DNA of 64,000 nt from an uncultured Lachnospiraceae bacterium (GTDB taxonomy: Bacteria; Bacillota; Clostridia; Lachnospirales; Lachnospiraceae), in the NCBI GenBank assembly GCA_910577735.1, contig CAJTOO010000001.1, forward strand, positions 3,782 through 67,781, written 5' to 3'. Positions 35,706-43,302 of this stretch are shown one piece after another. The position numbers were made by a program, and so were the translations under genes. The notes below the pieces were generated by a model. That model saw only the letters and a program-made list of their open reading frames with translations, did no database searches and had not been told where the DNA came from. Every line of letters begins with the position of its first letter. The stretch's first letter is position 1.

Positions 35706-35747
35706 GTGATAAGGCACCCTTTCCGGGAATCTTGTGAAAAGTTCTTC

Positions 35748-35996
35748 TTACACCAAAAGCAAACTGTCCCCGGTTACAATATGACACTGCGCCAGGGTAT
35801 CGTCCCTGTGAAGAATCTGCCTGTCCTTTTGGGCACACAACATCAGCTTCGTCATATCACCTACAATCCGGCAATGTTCTTTTTGTCCGATCATCTCACT
35901 GATCTCCTCTATCACATTGCCCACCGGCACTTCCTCATCCAATTGAAAGTCATAGGTATTTCCTATGGACGGAACATAAATATCAACCAGAATCAT
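35748..35996 (-). CDS. YukD/EsaB-like ubiquitin-fold T7SS protein
   Basis: 82 aa, beginning MILVDIYVPSIGNTYDFQLDEEVPVGNVIEEI, a beta-beta-helix pattern with final GDSLLLV strand typical of the ubiquitin-like YukD/EsaB family, a core T7SSb component. The 4-bp overlap (ATGA type) with the upstream gene shows coupling. Assignment rests on size, pattern and neighbours. Confidence 0.75.
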   Translation of the reverse strand: MILVDIYVPSIGNTYDFQLDEEVPVGNVIEEISEMIGQKEHCRIVGDMTKLMLCAQKDRQILHRDDTLAQCHIVTGDSLLLV

Positions 35997-36706
35997 CGTC
36001 TGCCTCCCATCATTTCTTCAAGCAGTTCCCTGGCCTTTTCATCAGAATATACATACACCAGATTCTGCCCATCACTGCTTAGCGTCAAATAATCTTCCAA
36101 CACTCCGTTTACAATTAAAAGCTGTCTCCCTTTTCTGCCTTCCATGGCAGAATACTGTGTCAGGCAGCAGCCAATCTCCTTTTGCTGTATCACACACTCT
36201 TTTTCCTGGGCATATAGCTTTCCCGCCAGTTCCTGTATCTGTGGACAGCCCTTCTCCTCTTCGGCATTAATCCCTGTCCTCTCCAACACACCAGGCGCCA
36301 GAAATCCATATTCCCGCATCTTGAGATAAGCGTCTTGTCTGTTCACCGGTTCCAAACGGCATATCTGACCATTTTGCCCCAGAAGCTGTGAGAAAACGAG
36401 ATTCACTCCTATATAGACACAGCACTCCGGGTATTCCTCTGTCCCTGTCAGATGCAGAACAGTTTCGGCCTGTACCAGGTCTTTTAAGACAGCAGACAAA
36501 TCTGTATCCATCTCTATACAGCGTCCGGTTACCGAGAGGAGATTTTTTCTGGCCATCTCAAACAGGATTTTATGGAGCTCTTCTTTGTTCATGTTCCCTG
36601 CCATATCCATCCGGAATCCGTACAGCTGCTGTACTCCCTGTAGCGCCAGCAGCACCGCCAGTTCCTCCTGTTTCAGGTAATACGCCTTATCAATCCTGTC
36701 TGTCAC
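35993..36706 (-). CDS. T7SS-associated cytoplasmic protein of unknown function
   Basis: 237 aa, soluble. The N-terminal ~75 residues have a winged-helix-like pattern (LKQEELAVLLALQGVQQLYGF... ELHKILFEMARKNLLSV), followed by alpha/beta segments (ETVLHLTGTEEYPECCVYIG) and a final GRQLLIVNGVLEDYLTLSSDGQ region. The composition resembles EspG/DUF5081-type accessory proteins of T7SS loci, but I cannot confirm the family. It overlaps the genes on both sides by 4 bp, so it is an integral operon member. Confidence 0.6.
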   Translation of the reverse strand: MTDRIDKAYYLKQEELAVLLALQGVQQLYGFRMDMAGNMNKEELHKILFEMARKNLLSVTGRCIEMDTDLSAVLKDLVQAETVLHLTGTEEYPECCVYIGVNLVFSQLLGQNGQICRLEPVNRQDAYLKMREYGFLAPGVLERTGINAEEEKGCPQIQELAGKLYAQEKECVIQQKEIGCCLTQYSAMEGRKGRQLLIVNGVLEDYLTLSSDGQNLVYVYSDEKARELLEEMMGGRR

Positions 36707-37425
36707 CTGCCCAACTCCTTTACATCCGCTTTATAGCTTCTGGATAACGGCACCGCAAAGCCGTCTGCCAGACAAATGATATTCTGCGACAGCATAATCT
36801 TTCGAATCTTAAACTTATTAACGATAAATCCTCTGTGGCACCGTATAAACTGTTCCGGCAATTCTTCCGCCAGCTTATCTATGGTGTGATAAAAAGCAAA
36901 TTCCTCATTACCTGCACAGACATAAATCTTCTTTTCCCGCGCCTCAAAATAACAGATTCTCTCATAAGGAATCCTGATACTGCCCTCTTTGGTGTCGATT
37001 ATATAAAACTGTTCTCCCAGTTCCTGTGAACTCTGCACTGCCCGCAGATATTCCCTGATAAATTCCTCCAGCACCTCAAAGGCCTGTTCTCTAGACCAGG
37101 GTTTCAGCAGCAAAGAGTCCGCATGGATATCCGGTTTCATATAAGTCATGGGAGAGGTATTCTTATCGGCGAGAATCAAAAGTCCGGCGCTCCGATACTC
37201 TTTCCTGATCCTGCGCAGGTAGTCCCGCGCATCCGGACGCGTCACGTCATACATAAGCATGTCCAGAAGCGGCGTCTTTTCCAGATAAGCCCGCAGCTGC
37301 CTGAAATCTGCAATCTGTTCTATACACCATCTATCCTCACTGAGCCGGGCTGCCAATTCTTTGGTAACGCTCTTCAGCTCCTTCAGTTCTGCACGATTCT
37401 CATCGTATGCCGCCATCGATACCAT
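36703..37425 (-). CDS. LytTR-family regulator with degenerate receiver domain
   Basis: 240 aa. Residues 1-120 have receiver-like alpha/beta order (LDMLMYDVTRPDARDYL, GLLILADKN, SLLLKPWSREQA with the conserved Lys-Pro), but the acidic triad at the N-terminus is not evident. Residues ~135-238 are a LytTR DNA-binding domain (ICYFEAREKKIYVCAG, FIRCHRGFIVNKFKI, AVPLSRSYKADVKEL). LytTR proteins bind direct repeats like those at 46804-46852 upstream of the operon, so it probably autoregulates the T7SS locus. The start codon is 5 bp past the EssC stop. Confidence 0.88.
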   Translation of the reverse strand: MVSMAAYDENRAELKELKSVTKELAARLSEDRWCIEQIADFRQLRAYLEKTPLLDMLMYDVTRPDARDYLRRIRKEYRSAGLLILADKNTSPMTYMKPDIHADSLLLKPWSREQAFEVLEEFIREYLRAVQSSQELGEQFYIIDTKEGSIRIPYERICYFEAREKKIYVCAGNEEFAFYHTIDKLAEELPEQFIRCHRGFIVNKFKIRKIMLSQNIICLADGFAVPLSRSYKADVKELGR

Positions 37426-37429
37426 GCAT

Positions 37430-40400
37430 CTACCCCTTTACCAGTGGAATGATAACCTTTCTCACATCCTCGTCCTCATTGGCAGGCAGCATACCGATAC
37501 CCGGCTTTAAGGCCTTAGTCTGTTCTGCATAAGGAACATACTCGAAATTCATGATCCGCTGTCCGGCTACATTGCCGCCAAAATGGATTCCCGTCTTATA
37601 GCGCAGGAAGTAATCATATATTTTGGTTCCGGCAACTTTCGACACATCCTCATGATTGTAGCAGGCCATCCAATACACATTATGCAGGCTGCCCTTGTCC
37701 AGCAGATTCTCCACAAAGGGTTTCATTTCCATGGTCCCTTCCGGATGCGTGACATGGGTAACAAAATCAGCGAAATTGGCAATCAAAACAAATCTTGCTT
37801 CAAATTCCCGCATATCCTCATAGATTTCCTGATCTGACATTCCCTTTTGTACATCCGCTTTCTTTCTCTGATTGCGTGCCACGAAGTCAGGCTTTAACTG
37901 TGTCAGGAAGTCAAACAGCTTTGCATCTGTGTCAATCTTTAACAGGGTATCCGTCTTATCAGGAATCCGGAAATCTCCGCCAAAGTCAATCACCGCAATC
38001 TTGCCGCCGCGCATGATCGCCGACTGCATAATCGCTTTCAGCAGATTTGTCTTGCCGCTTCTGGATTTTCCGGCTATCAGGTAACAGTAAGTCCTGCTTA
38101 AATTGATGCCATATACGGCAGCATTCCTGGAATTATATCCAATGGGCAGATGACAGTCGTCCTGTGCCATGGCGGCAGTCTCTTCCAATTCGGCAAATTC
38201 GGCCCAGACAGGATTTTCCGGTATCTCCGGAATCGGTCTGGCCAGTTTCCCCTGCCATGCGCTTCTCATTACATTACCCAGCTTCCCGATCTCTTCCATC
38301 CGCGTAAAATCATCTTCCGCCTGGAAGGAAAGCGCCGTCTGAAATTCCAGAATCTCCTCACCCACATGGGCCAGGCCCCGTCCCTTGATATTGACTTCGG
38401 GAAGGGTCTCTATCCGCATGGTGTGCATTGCCTCCGCATACTGGAATTTATCACTCATCTCAAGACAGACCACCGTACGCAGATTGTCCCCGATTCTGTT
38501 GGGAATCTCTAACGCGCCGAAGCCGCCCGCCGTCATCACTAAGAAAATGCCATAGCCAACACCATCCTTGGACAGCTGTAAAATAATATCTTCATAAAGA
38601 TTGTTTGTCTTATTCCGGAAATTGGAATAGTTGTCGATCACCACGATCACGGAAGGAACCGTAATCCCATTGACCCGCACATATTGCTCGTAGTTGCCGC
38701 CCTTAAACAGCTTCTTTCTGTCCTCCAATATTCCGCCTAACATATTGAAGAATTTGGCCAGTCTGTCATCTTCGTTCTCGGATATAACACCGCCTACATG
38801 GGGCATCCCCGCATAGGCCGACAACATTCCCGCGCTGAAATCAATGGCGTAAATATTGATTTCAGCCGGCGTATACTTACTGACCAGTGCATAAACAAGA
38901 GTCTGCAGGAAGGTGCTTTTACCGCTGACTACCGTACCGATCACAGCATGATGTCCATTCTTCGACAGATCAATCTCCAGTGTACCCTGCGCCTGGTTGA
39001 CCGGATCGTCATACATGCCCACAGGCACACAGATATTCCACGCCTTATCCTTTCTGTTCCATCTGCTGCCGTCAAAGTAATCCGTCTTATCATAGCCGGC
39101 CAGCTGATGCAAGTATAACAGGGTTGGCAGGACAGGCAGCCAGAGCTGTAGATTATGTACATAACCGTTATCCTTCGCCACATCAGCCAAATGTTCTATC
39201 ACCGCATCCAGCTGGGTCTTCTGCTTTTTCTCCGGCAGCTTGAGATGATTGTCCTCAGCATACTGTATAATCTCCTGCGCCAATGCATCAGTCATCTGAC
39301 CGTCTGTCTTTTCTGCTGCCAGATATGCATTAAGCAGATCCCTGATTCTGAGTCCATTGTACTCACTGTAAGGATATTCCATTTTCCGGCTATCCAGCGC
39401 TTCAAATATCTTCTTAAGATACGCCTGCGAAAGCACCGTATCCGCCATCACTTCCTCAAGGCTCTTATCTGCCGGCAGTCCAACAGAATCTATCACCCTG
39501 ATCAGTTCCAGAATCCACCTTCTTTTTATCTCCTCCGCCTGCTTAATCTTCAGGCGGCTGCCGATCAAAGCGGCTTTTCCTGTGGTGGAAACCATTCTGG
39601 CAATCTCCGACTTGGAATCTCCCAGTTCCGCATCATACACCGCACCGCTGTATCCTGACTGGAACAATTCAAACAGTTCATCATTACCCACCTGCATATA
39701 GCAGCGTCCCGCCTGGGTAATATAAGCGGCATCCGGCCTGTGAAGCATATCGTTACTGTCCTGTCTGTCCTGTACGCGCAGGCACAGTCGGAACTTGGAA
39801 TTGCTCCAGATATTATCATCCACCGTACCGCTGGGTTTCTGTGTCGCCAGGATCAGATGCACACCCAGGCTTCGTCCCACCTGCGCCACGCTGATCAGTT
39901 CGCGCATGAAATCCGGTTCCTCACGCTTCAGTTCCGCAAACTCATCGATGATAATAAACATATGCGGCACCGGAAGTGTTGCCTCGTTGTTTTTATACAT
40001 TCTCGTATAAAGGTTTATATTGTTTACGCCATGCTCATTAAAAATCCTCTGACGCCGTTTGTTCTCACTCTTGATGGAGACCATGGCTCTCTTTACCTGA
40101 TTGCCGGAAAGATTGGATATCTGTCCGATCATGTGCGGCAGACCGTCAAACAGGTTCGCCATGCCGCCTCCTTTGTAGTCGATGATAAAGAAGCCCACAT
40201 CATCCGGACTGAAATTCAATGCCAGCGACAGAATATAAGTCTGCAAAGTCTCACTCTTACCGGAGCCTGTGGTACCTGCAATCAGACCGTGGGGGCCGTG
40301 GTACTTCTCATGGATATCCAGATACCAAGGCGTTCCGCCGGCCCGCTGCCCCACCAGCGCTTTCATATTGTCATAAGTACGGTTCTTACGCCATTTATCC

Positions 40401-42430
40401 AGAACACGCAGTTCCTCCGGACGGCGAATATCATACATCTCAAAAAACGACAGAGCATTCGGAATGTCTCCGCCGCTGCCCGTCTCCCGCACCTCGATAT
40501 CGGCAAGAGTCCTGGCAAGCTGCTCCAACTGGCTGTCTGCAATACGGTCAAACCGTACCTCCACCCGTTCCTCCACATCTTCATCAATACCGTATATACC
40601 CTGGAAATACTCATCGTTCTGGATAATATAATCACAGGCATTGGGCAGGTTCTCATAAGTGTCTGTCAGGAATATGGTCACCAGGTCACGGTTATCTTCA
40701 TCCGTGATATACTTGGTGATCAGTTCTCCTTCCAAAAGCTCCGCATCCGCCACAAACAGAACATACTGCGGACAGCTCACCTTATCCTTATCAAATCCTG
40801 TATGCGCTGCCCTGTTCTCCGCCCGGGTTCTGAGCACTCTGGTAATCTCATACAGGACATCCCCTGCTTCCGTTTTATTCCTTGCCACAAAGCGTGTCTT
40901 CTTATCCTCAGCCCACACATGGGGAAACCACTTGAGATATTCCCAATTCACTGATTCGTCACTGCTCTCATCATACAGAAAAGCCATCTTCACATCGGTG
41001 TAGCAATTGGAAGCCGCAATCTGTGCCACAAGATTGTGCATCACTGCAACTGCCCCCTGCTTTTTGTGACCACCGACAATACCAACCATGCGATGCCGTA
41101 ATAAATCCACACAAATCGGAACCTCATGCAGTTCCTTATAACTTTGCTGTATCATGGCAGGCTTCTCAGCCAGAGAGTCATTGACCAATGTAAACTTTTC
41201 TTTCGGTACATTCACTGTCACTTGAAAAGGCATACTACCAATGCCGAGACGGTGGCTCAGGAAATCTCCATGATTCACATTCCGGTTCCAGAGCAGCGCA
41301 TTGGACGCATTATATCTGCAGCACTCCTCTGCCGGCAGATACATAGTCCGCAGATTGCCCGCATTCTTCTCATATTTTTCCTTAATCTGATTGGCACACC
41401 TGATCAGATATTCCCCATAGGCTTCGAAACGGTGCAGCTCCTCTTCCCTGTTTTTTCTTTTATCAAAAAACAGGTTTAACAAGGCCCACATCGTTCCGAT
41501 CACCGCAGAAGATACTGCCGTGATCAATCCTGTATACATAAAGGCGCTGCCCGTATTACCGCTGGCTCTGTTTCCATAGATTGCCAGACCGCACCCCAAT
41601 AACATGGGGAGCGCCATGGTCATGGACGGCCCGATCAACATGCCGATGGGTTTTTTATTCAGCGTCTTTGGCGACGGCGGCGATTCGATTTCTATCGTGT
41701 CTTTATCAATCTTATAAATCTGTCTCGGACTTCGATGATAAAGCACCTTCTGCCTGTCTTCTTCCGGCTTCCGGAGATTGCTTTGGGATGCCTCTTGATA
41801 AGGGATAAGCTTCCGCTCATCGATCCGCACATTCTCCGCATAATTGTTCACTGCCAGAACTTCTCCCAGAAAGACCAGACACAGTCCAAAGATATGAATA
41901 CAGTCCCCGAACACCAGCTGCCTGCTGCCGACCACACGTACAGAATTGACAAATATACCATTGGCGCTTCTGTCTTCTATGACATACTGTCCCTGTCTTT
42001 TACTGATCACCGCATGTTCCCTGGATATCAGATTCCTCGTGTTGTACTGAATGTCATTACTCTCGGCATTGCCTATGGTGATGTCTGGCATATTCCTGAC
42101 ATCGTATTTCTCAAATACCCGGAAAGAACTTTCCATCTCATCCACCATCACAGAGATGGTTTCCCCGCCCGGTAAAAGAACCGTAAGCAGATCTTTATCT
42201 TTCAGGTCAATCCGGCTATAATCCTTTCTGTCCAGAGCATTTTCAATCCTATAGGATTGTGCTTCCAGAAAATGCCATTGACCTTCTATCACTTCCAGCC
42301 GCAGTTCAATATCCCTGTCCAGAACAAAGATATCTTTACTCAATATGATGAAATGCTCCGCATTGTTGATAGCCGGAAGCAGAAATTCCTGAAATGCCTT
42401 AGGGCTGTGGATGGAAAGAACCAAACTCAT
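37430..42430 (-). CDS. essC: EssC-type FtsK/SpoIIIE ATPase, motor of the type VII secretion system
   Basis: 1666 aa. N-terminal FHA-like region with a clear FHA near 136-190 (DITIGNAES, NLISREHAVISKRQ, DRSANGIFVNSV), two membrane helices near 265-320 (IGMLIGPSMTMALPMLLG; YTGLITAVSSAVIGTMWALL), then three ATPase domains. P-loops read AGTTGSGKSET (~718), GTVVSGKST (~1168) and AGKSRSGKTN (~1457). Only the first has a canonical Walker B (MFIIIDEFAEL), so the first domain is probably the main motor, as in known EssC proteins. It threads WXG100 dimers and effectors across the membrane. It overlaps the upstream FHA gene by 4 bp. Confidence 0.95.
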   Translation of the reverse strand: MSLVLSIHSPKAFQEFLLPAINNAEHFIILSKDIFVLDRDIELRLEVIEGQWHFLEAQSYRIENALDRKDYSRIDLKDKDLLTVLLPGGETISVMVDEMESSFRVFEKYDVRNMPDITIGNAESNDIQYNTRNLISREHAVISKRQGQYVIEDRSANGIFVNSVRVVGSRQLVFGDCIHIFGLCLVFLGEVLAVNNYAENVRIDERKLIPYQEASQSNLRKPEEDRQKVLYHRSPRQIYKIDKDTIEIESPPSPKTLNKKPIGMLIGPSMTMALPMLLGCGLAIYGNRASGNTGSAFMYTGLITAVSSAVIGTMWALLNLFFDKRKNREEELHRFEAYGEYLIRCANQIKEKYEKNAGNLRTMYLPAEECCRYNASNALLWNRNVNHGDFLSHRLGIGSMPFQVTVNVPKEKFTLVNDSLAEKPAMIQQSYKELHEVPICVDLLRHRMVGIVGGHKKQGAVAVMHNLVAQIAASNCYTDVKMAFLYDESSDESVNWEYLKWFPHVWAEDKKTRFVARNKTEAGDVLYEITRVLRTRAENRAAHTGFDKDKVSCPQYVLFVADAELLEGELITKYITDEDNRDLVTIFLTDTYENLPNACDYIIQNDEYFQGIYGIDEDVEERVEVRFDRIADSQLEQLARTLADIEVRETGSGGDIPNALSFFEMYDIRRPEELRVLDKWRKNRTYDNMKALVGQRAGGTPWYLDIHEKYHGPHGLIAGTTGSGKSETLQTYILSLALNFSPDDVGFFIIDYKGGGMANLFDGLPHMIGQISNLSGNQVKRAMVSIKSENKRRQRIFNEHGVNNINLYTRMYKNNEATLPVPHMFIIIDEFAELKREEPDFMRELISVAQVGRSLGVHLILATQKPSGTVDDNIWSNSKFRLCLRVQDRQDSNDMLHRPDAAYITQAGRCYMQVGNDELFELFQSGYSGAVYDAELGDSKSEIARMVSTTGKAALIGSRLKIKQAEEIKRRWILELIRVIDSVGLPADKSLEEVMADTVLSQAYLKKIFEALDSRKMEYPYSEYNGLRIRDLLNAYLAAEKTDGQMTDALAQEIIQYAEDNHLKLPEKKQKTQLDAVIEHLADVAKDNGYVHNLQLWLPVLPTLLYLHQLAGYDKTDYFDGSRWNRKDKAWNICVPVGMYDDPVNQAQGTLEIDLSKNGHHAVIGTVVSGKSTFLQTLVYALVSKYTPAEINIYAIDFSAGMLSAYAGMPHVGGVISENEDDRLAKFFNMLGGILEDRKKLFKGGNYEQYVRVNGITVPSVIVVIDNYSNFRNKTNNLYEDIILQLSKDGVGYGIFLVMTAGGFGALEIPNRIGDNLRTVVCLEMSDKFQYAEAMHTMRIETLPEVNIKGRGLAHVGEEILEFQTALSFQAEDDFTRMEEIGKLGNVMRSAWQGKLARPIPEIPENPVWAEFAELEETAAMAQDDCHLPIGYNSRNAAVYGINLSRTYCYLIAGKSRSGKTNLLKAIMQSAIMRGGKIAVIDFGGDFRIPDKTDTLLKIDTDAKLFDFLTQLKPDFVARNQRKKADVQKGMSDQEIYEDMREFEARFVLIANFADFVTHVTHPEGTMEMKPFVENLLDKGSLHNVYWMACYNHEDVSKVAGTKIYDYFLRYKTGIHFGGNVAGQRIMNFEYVPYAEQTKALKPGIGMLPANEDEDVRKVIIPLVKG

Positions 42431-43080
42431 GCCTTTATCCTCCGTAATTTTTCTGAATCTGTAATCGTAATATCATAAGAAACGGCTCCTACCAGAACGC
42501 TGTCTCCCGTCTGCAGTCTGATGCCCTTGTTGTCCGCGATAGCCTGCTCCTTCTTACGCCGGATGATTGTCCGGGTGCCTTTTCCTGTATTTTTCAGATA
42601 CACACTGCCGCCTGCAGCAAAAATCTCACAATGATGAGGCGCTACGCCCTGCGCCAGTACAGAAATGTCATTTTCCTGCTGATCGCTCCCAATGCGTATC
42701 CTTTTCGCCGGATTTAAGACGAATTTTCTGGTGGACAGTTCTGTCTTTTCAATCAGCTGTAACATAGGCTGACCGCGCTTTATGTCCGATGTATCCTTGT
42801 CATTCCCTTTGCTGCCGCCTTTGTCCTTGCTGCTGTAATCTACATCATAGGGCTTGTAGATTTCTTTATTACTGTCTATGGCAGCATGGCTGTTTAAGAT
42901 AATATTGTTTAAATTTTCATCCCGCATACGGTCTGCCGCTGCCTGGGCAATCTCCTTTTTCTTCTCTCGATATCGGATGAATTTCTTTAAAAAGATGGCA
43001 GCAAGAAACAGGGCCAGTACAGCCGCAAGGATGAAAATCGGGATTTTATATTTACTCAGTAATAGAACTAATCCTGTCAT
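42427..43080 (-). CDS. Single-pass membrane protein with C-terminal FHA domain
   Basis: 217 aa from the ATG at 43080 (GGAG 9 bp upstream); the longer frame starts with TTG and has no RBS. N-terminal helix (TGLVLLLSKYKIPIFILAAVLALFLAA, shown in two parts: VLLLSKYKIPIFIL and AAVLALFLAAIF), a basic linker, then an FHA domain (about 125-212) with IRIGSDQQENDISV, VAPHHCEI and a GTRTIIRR loop. The FHA is slightly divergent (HHCE instead of SRxH). It is the second membrane FHA reader of the locus and is coupled to essC, so it may hold EssC to phosphorylated partners. Confidence 0.85.
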   Translation of the reverse strand: MTGLVLLLSKYKIPIFILAAVLALFLAAIFLKKFIRYREKKKEIAQAAADRMRDENLNNIILNSHAAIDSNKEIYKPYDVDYSSKDKGGSKGNDKDTSDIKRGQPMLQLIEKTELSTRKFVLNPAKRIRIGSDQQENDISVLAQGVAPHHCEIFAAGGSVYLKNTGKGTRTIIRRKKEQAIADNKGIRLQTGDSVLVGAVSYDITITDSEKLRRIKA

Positions 43081-43165
43081 GTAGCCGTTCTCCTGTGACA
43101 ATTTATATGCAAAACAAAATCTCTGCGACTCCAATAATTTCTTTATCAAATGGTGCCAAATCTCT

Positions 43166-43300
43166 CTATTTGTATTCCCGCATCAGCTCTTCCCTGATCC
43201 GCCTGCCTGCTGTCTTTCGATAGACAATGCTTACGGCAAACAAGATAACAGAAAACACCGTCATGCCAATACCTGCCGCTACTATCATCATTCCGCTCAT
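43166..43300 (-). CDS. 44-residue single-pass membrane protein of the T7SS operon
   Basis: An ATG at 43300 lies 2 bp after the kinase stop, and the frame ends with TAG at 43166. The peptide is MSGMMIVAAGIGMTVFSVIL followed by FAVSIVYRKTAGRRIREELM and REYK: one membrane helix (3-26) and a basic cytoplasmic tail. GGAGG lies ~12 bp upstream inside the kinase 3' end. The tight spacing and clean helix/charge pattern support a real gene, perhaps a small assembly factor. No family recognised. Confidence 0.7.
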   Translation of the reverse strand: MSGMMIVAAGIGMTVFSVILFAVSIVYRKTAGRRIREELMREYK

Positions 43301-43302
43301 AC

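Noticed and set aside
39740..40954. 404-codon open frame on the + strand
   Set aside because: Exactly antisense to essC, no RBS, His/Ile/Leu-rich translation without family features; a shadow of codon bias.
42427..43149. TTG start of the membrane FHA gene
   Set aside because: No ribosome site; the ATG at 43080 has GGAG and begins right at the membrane helix.
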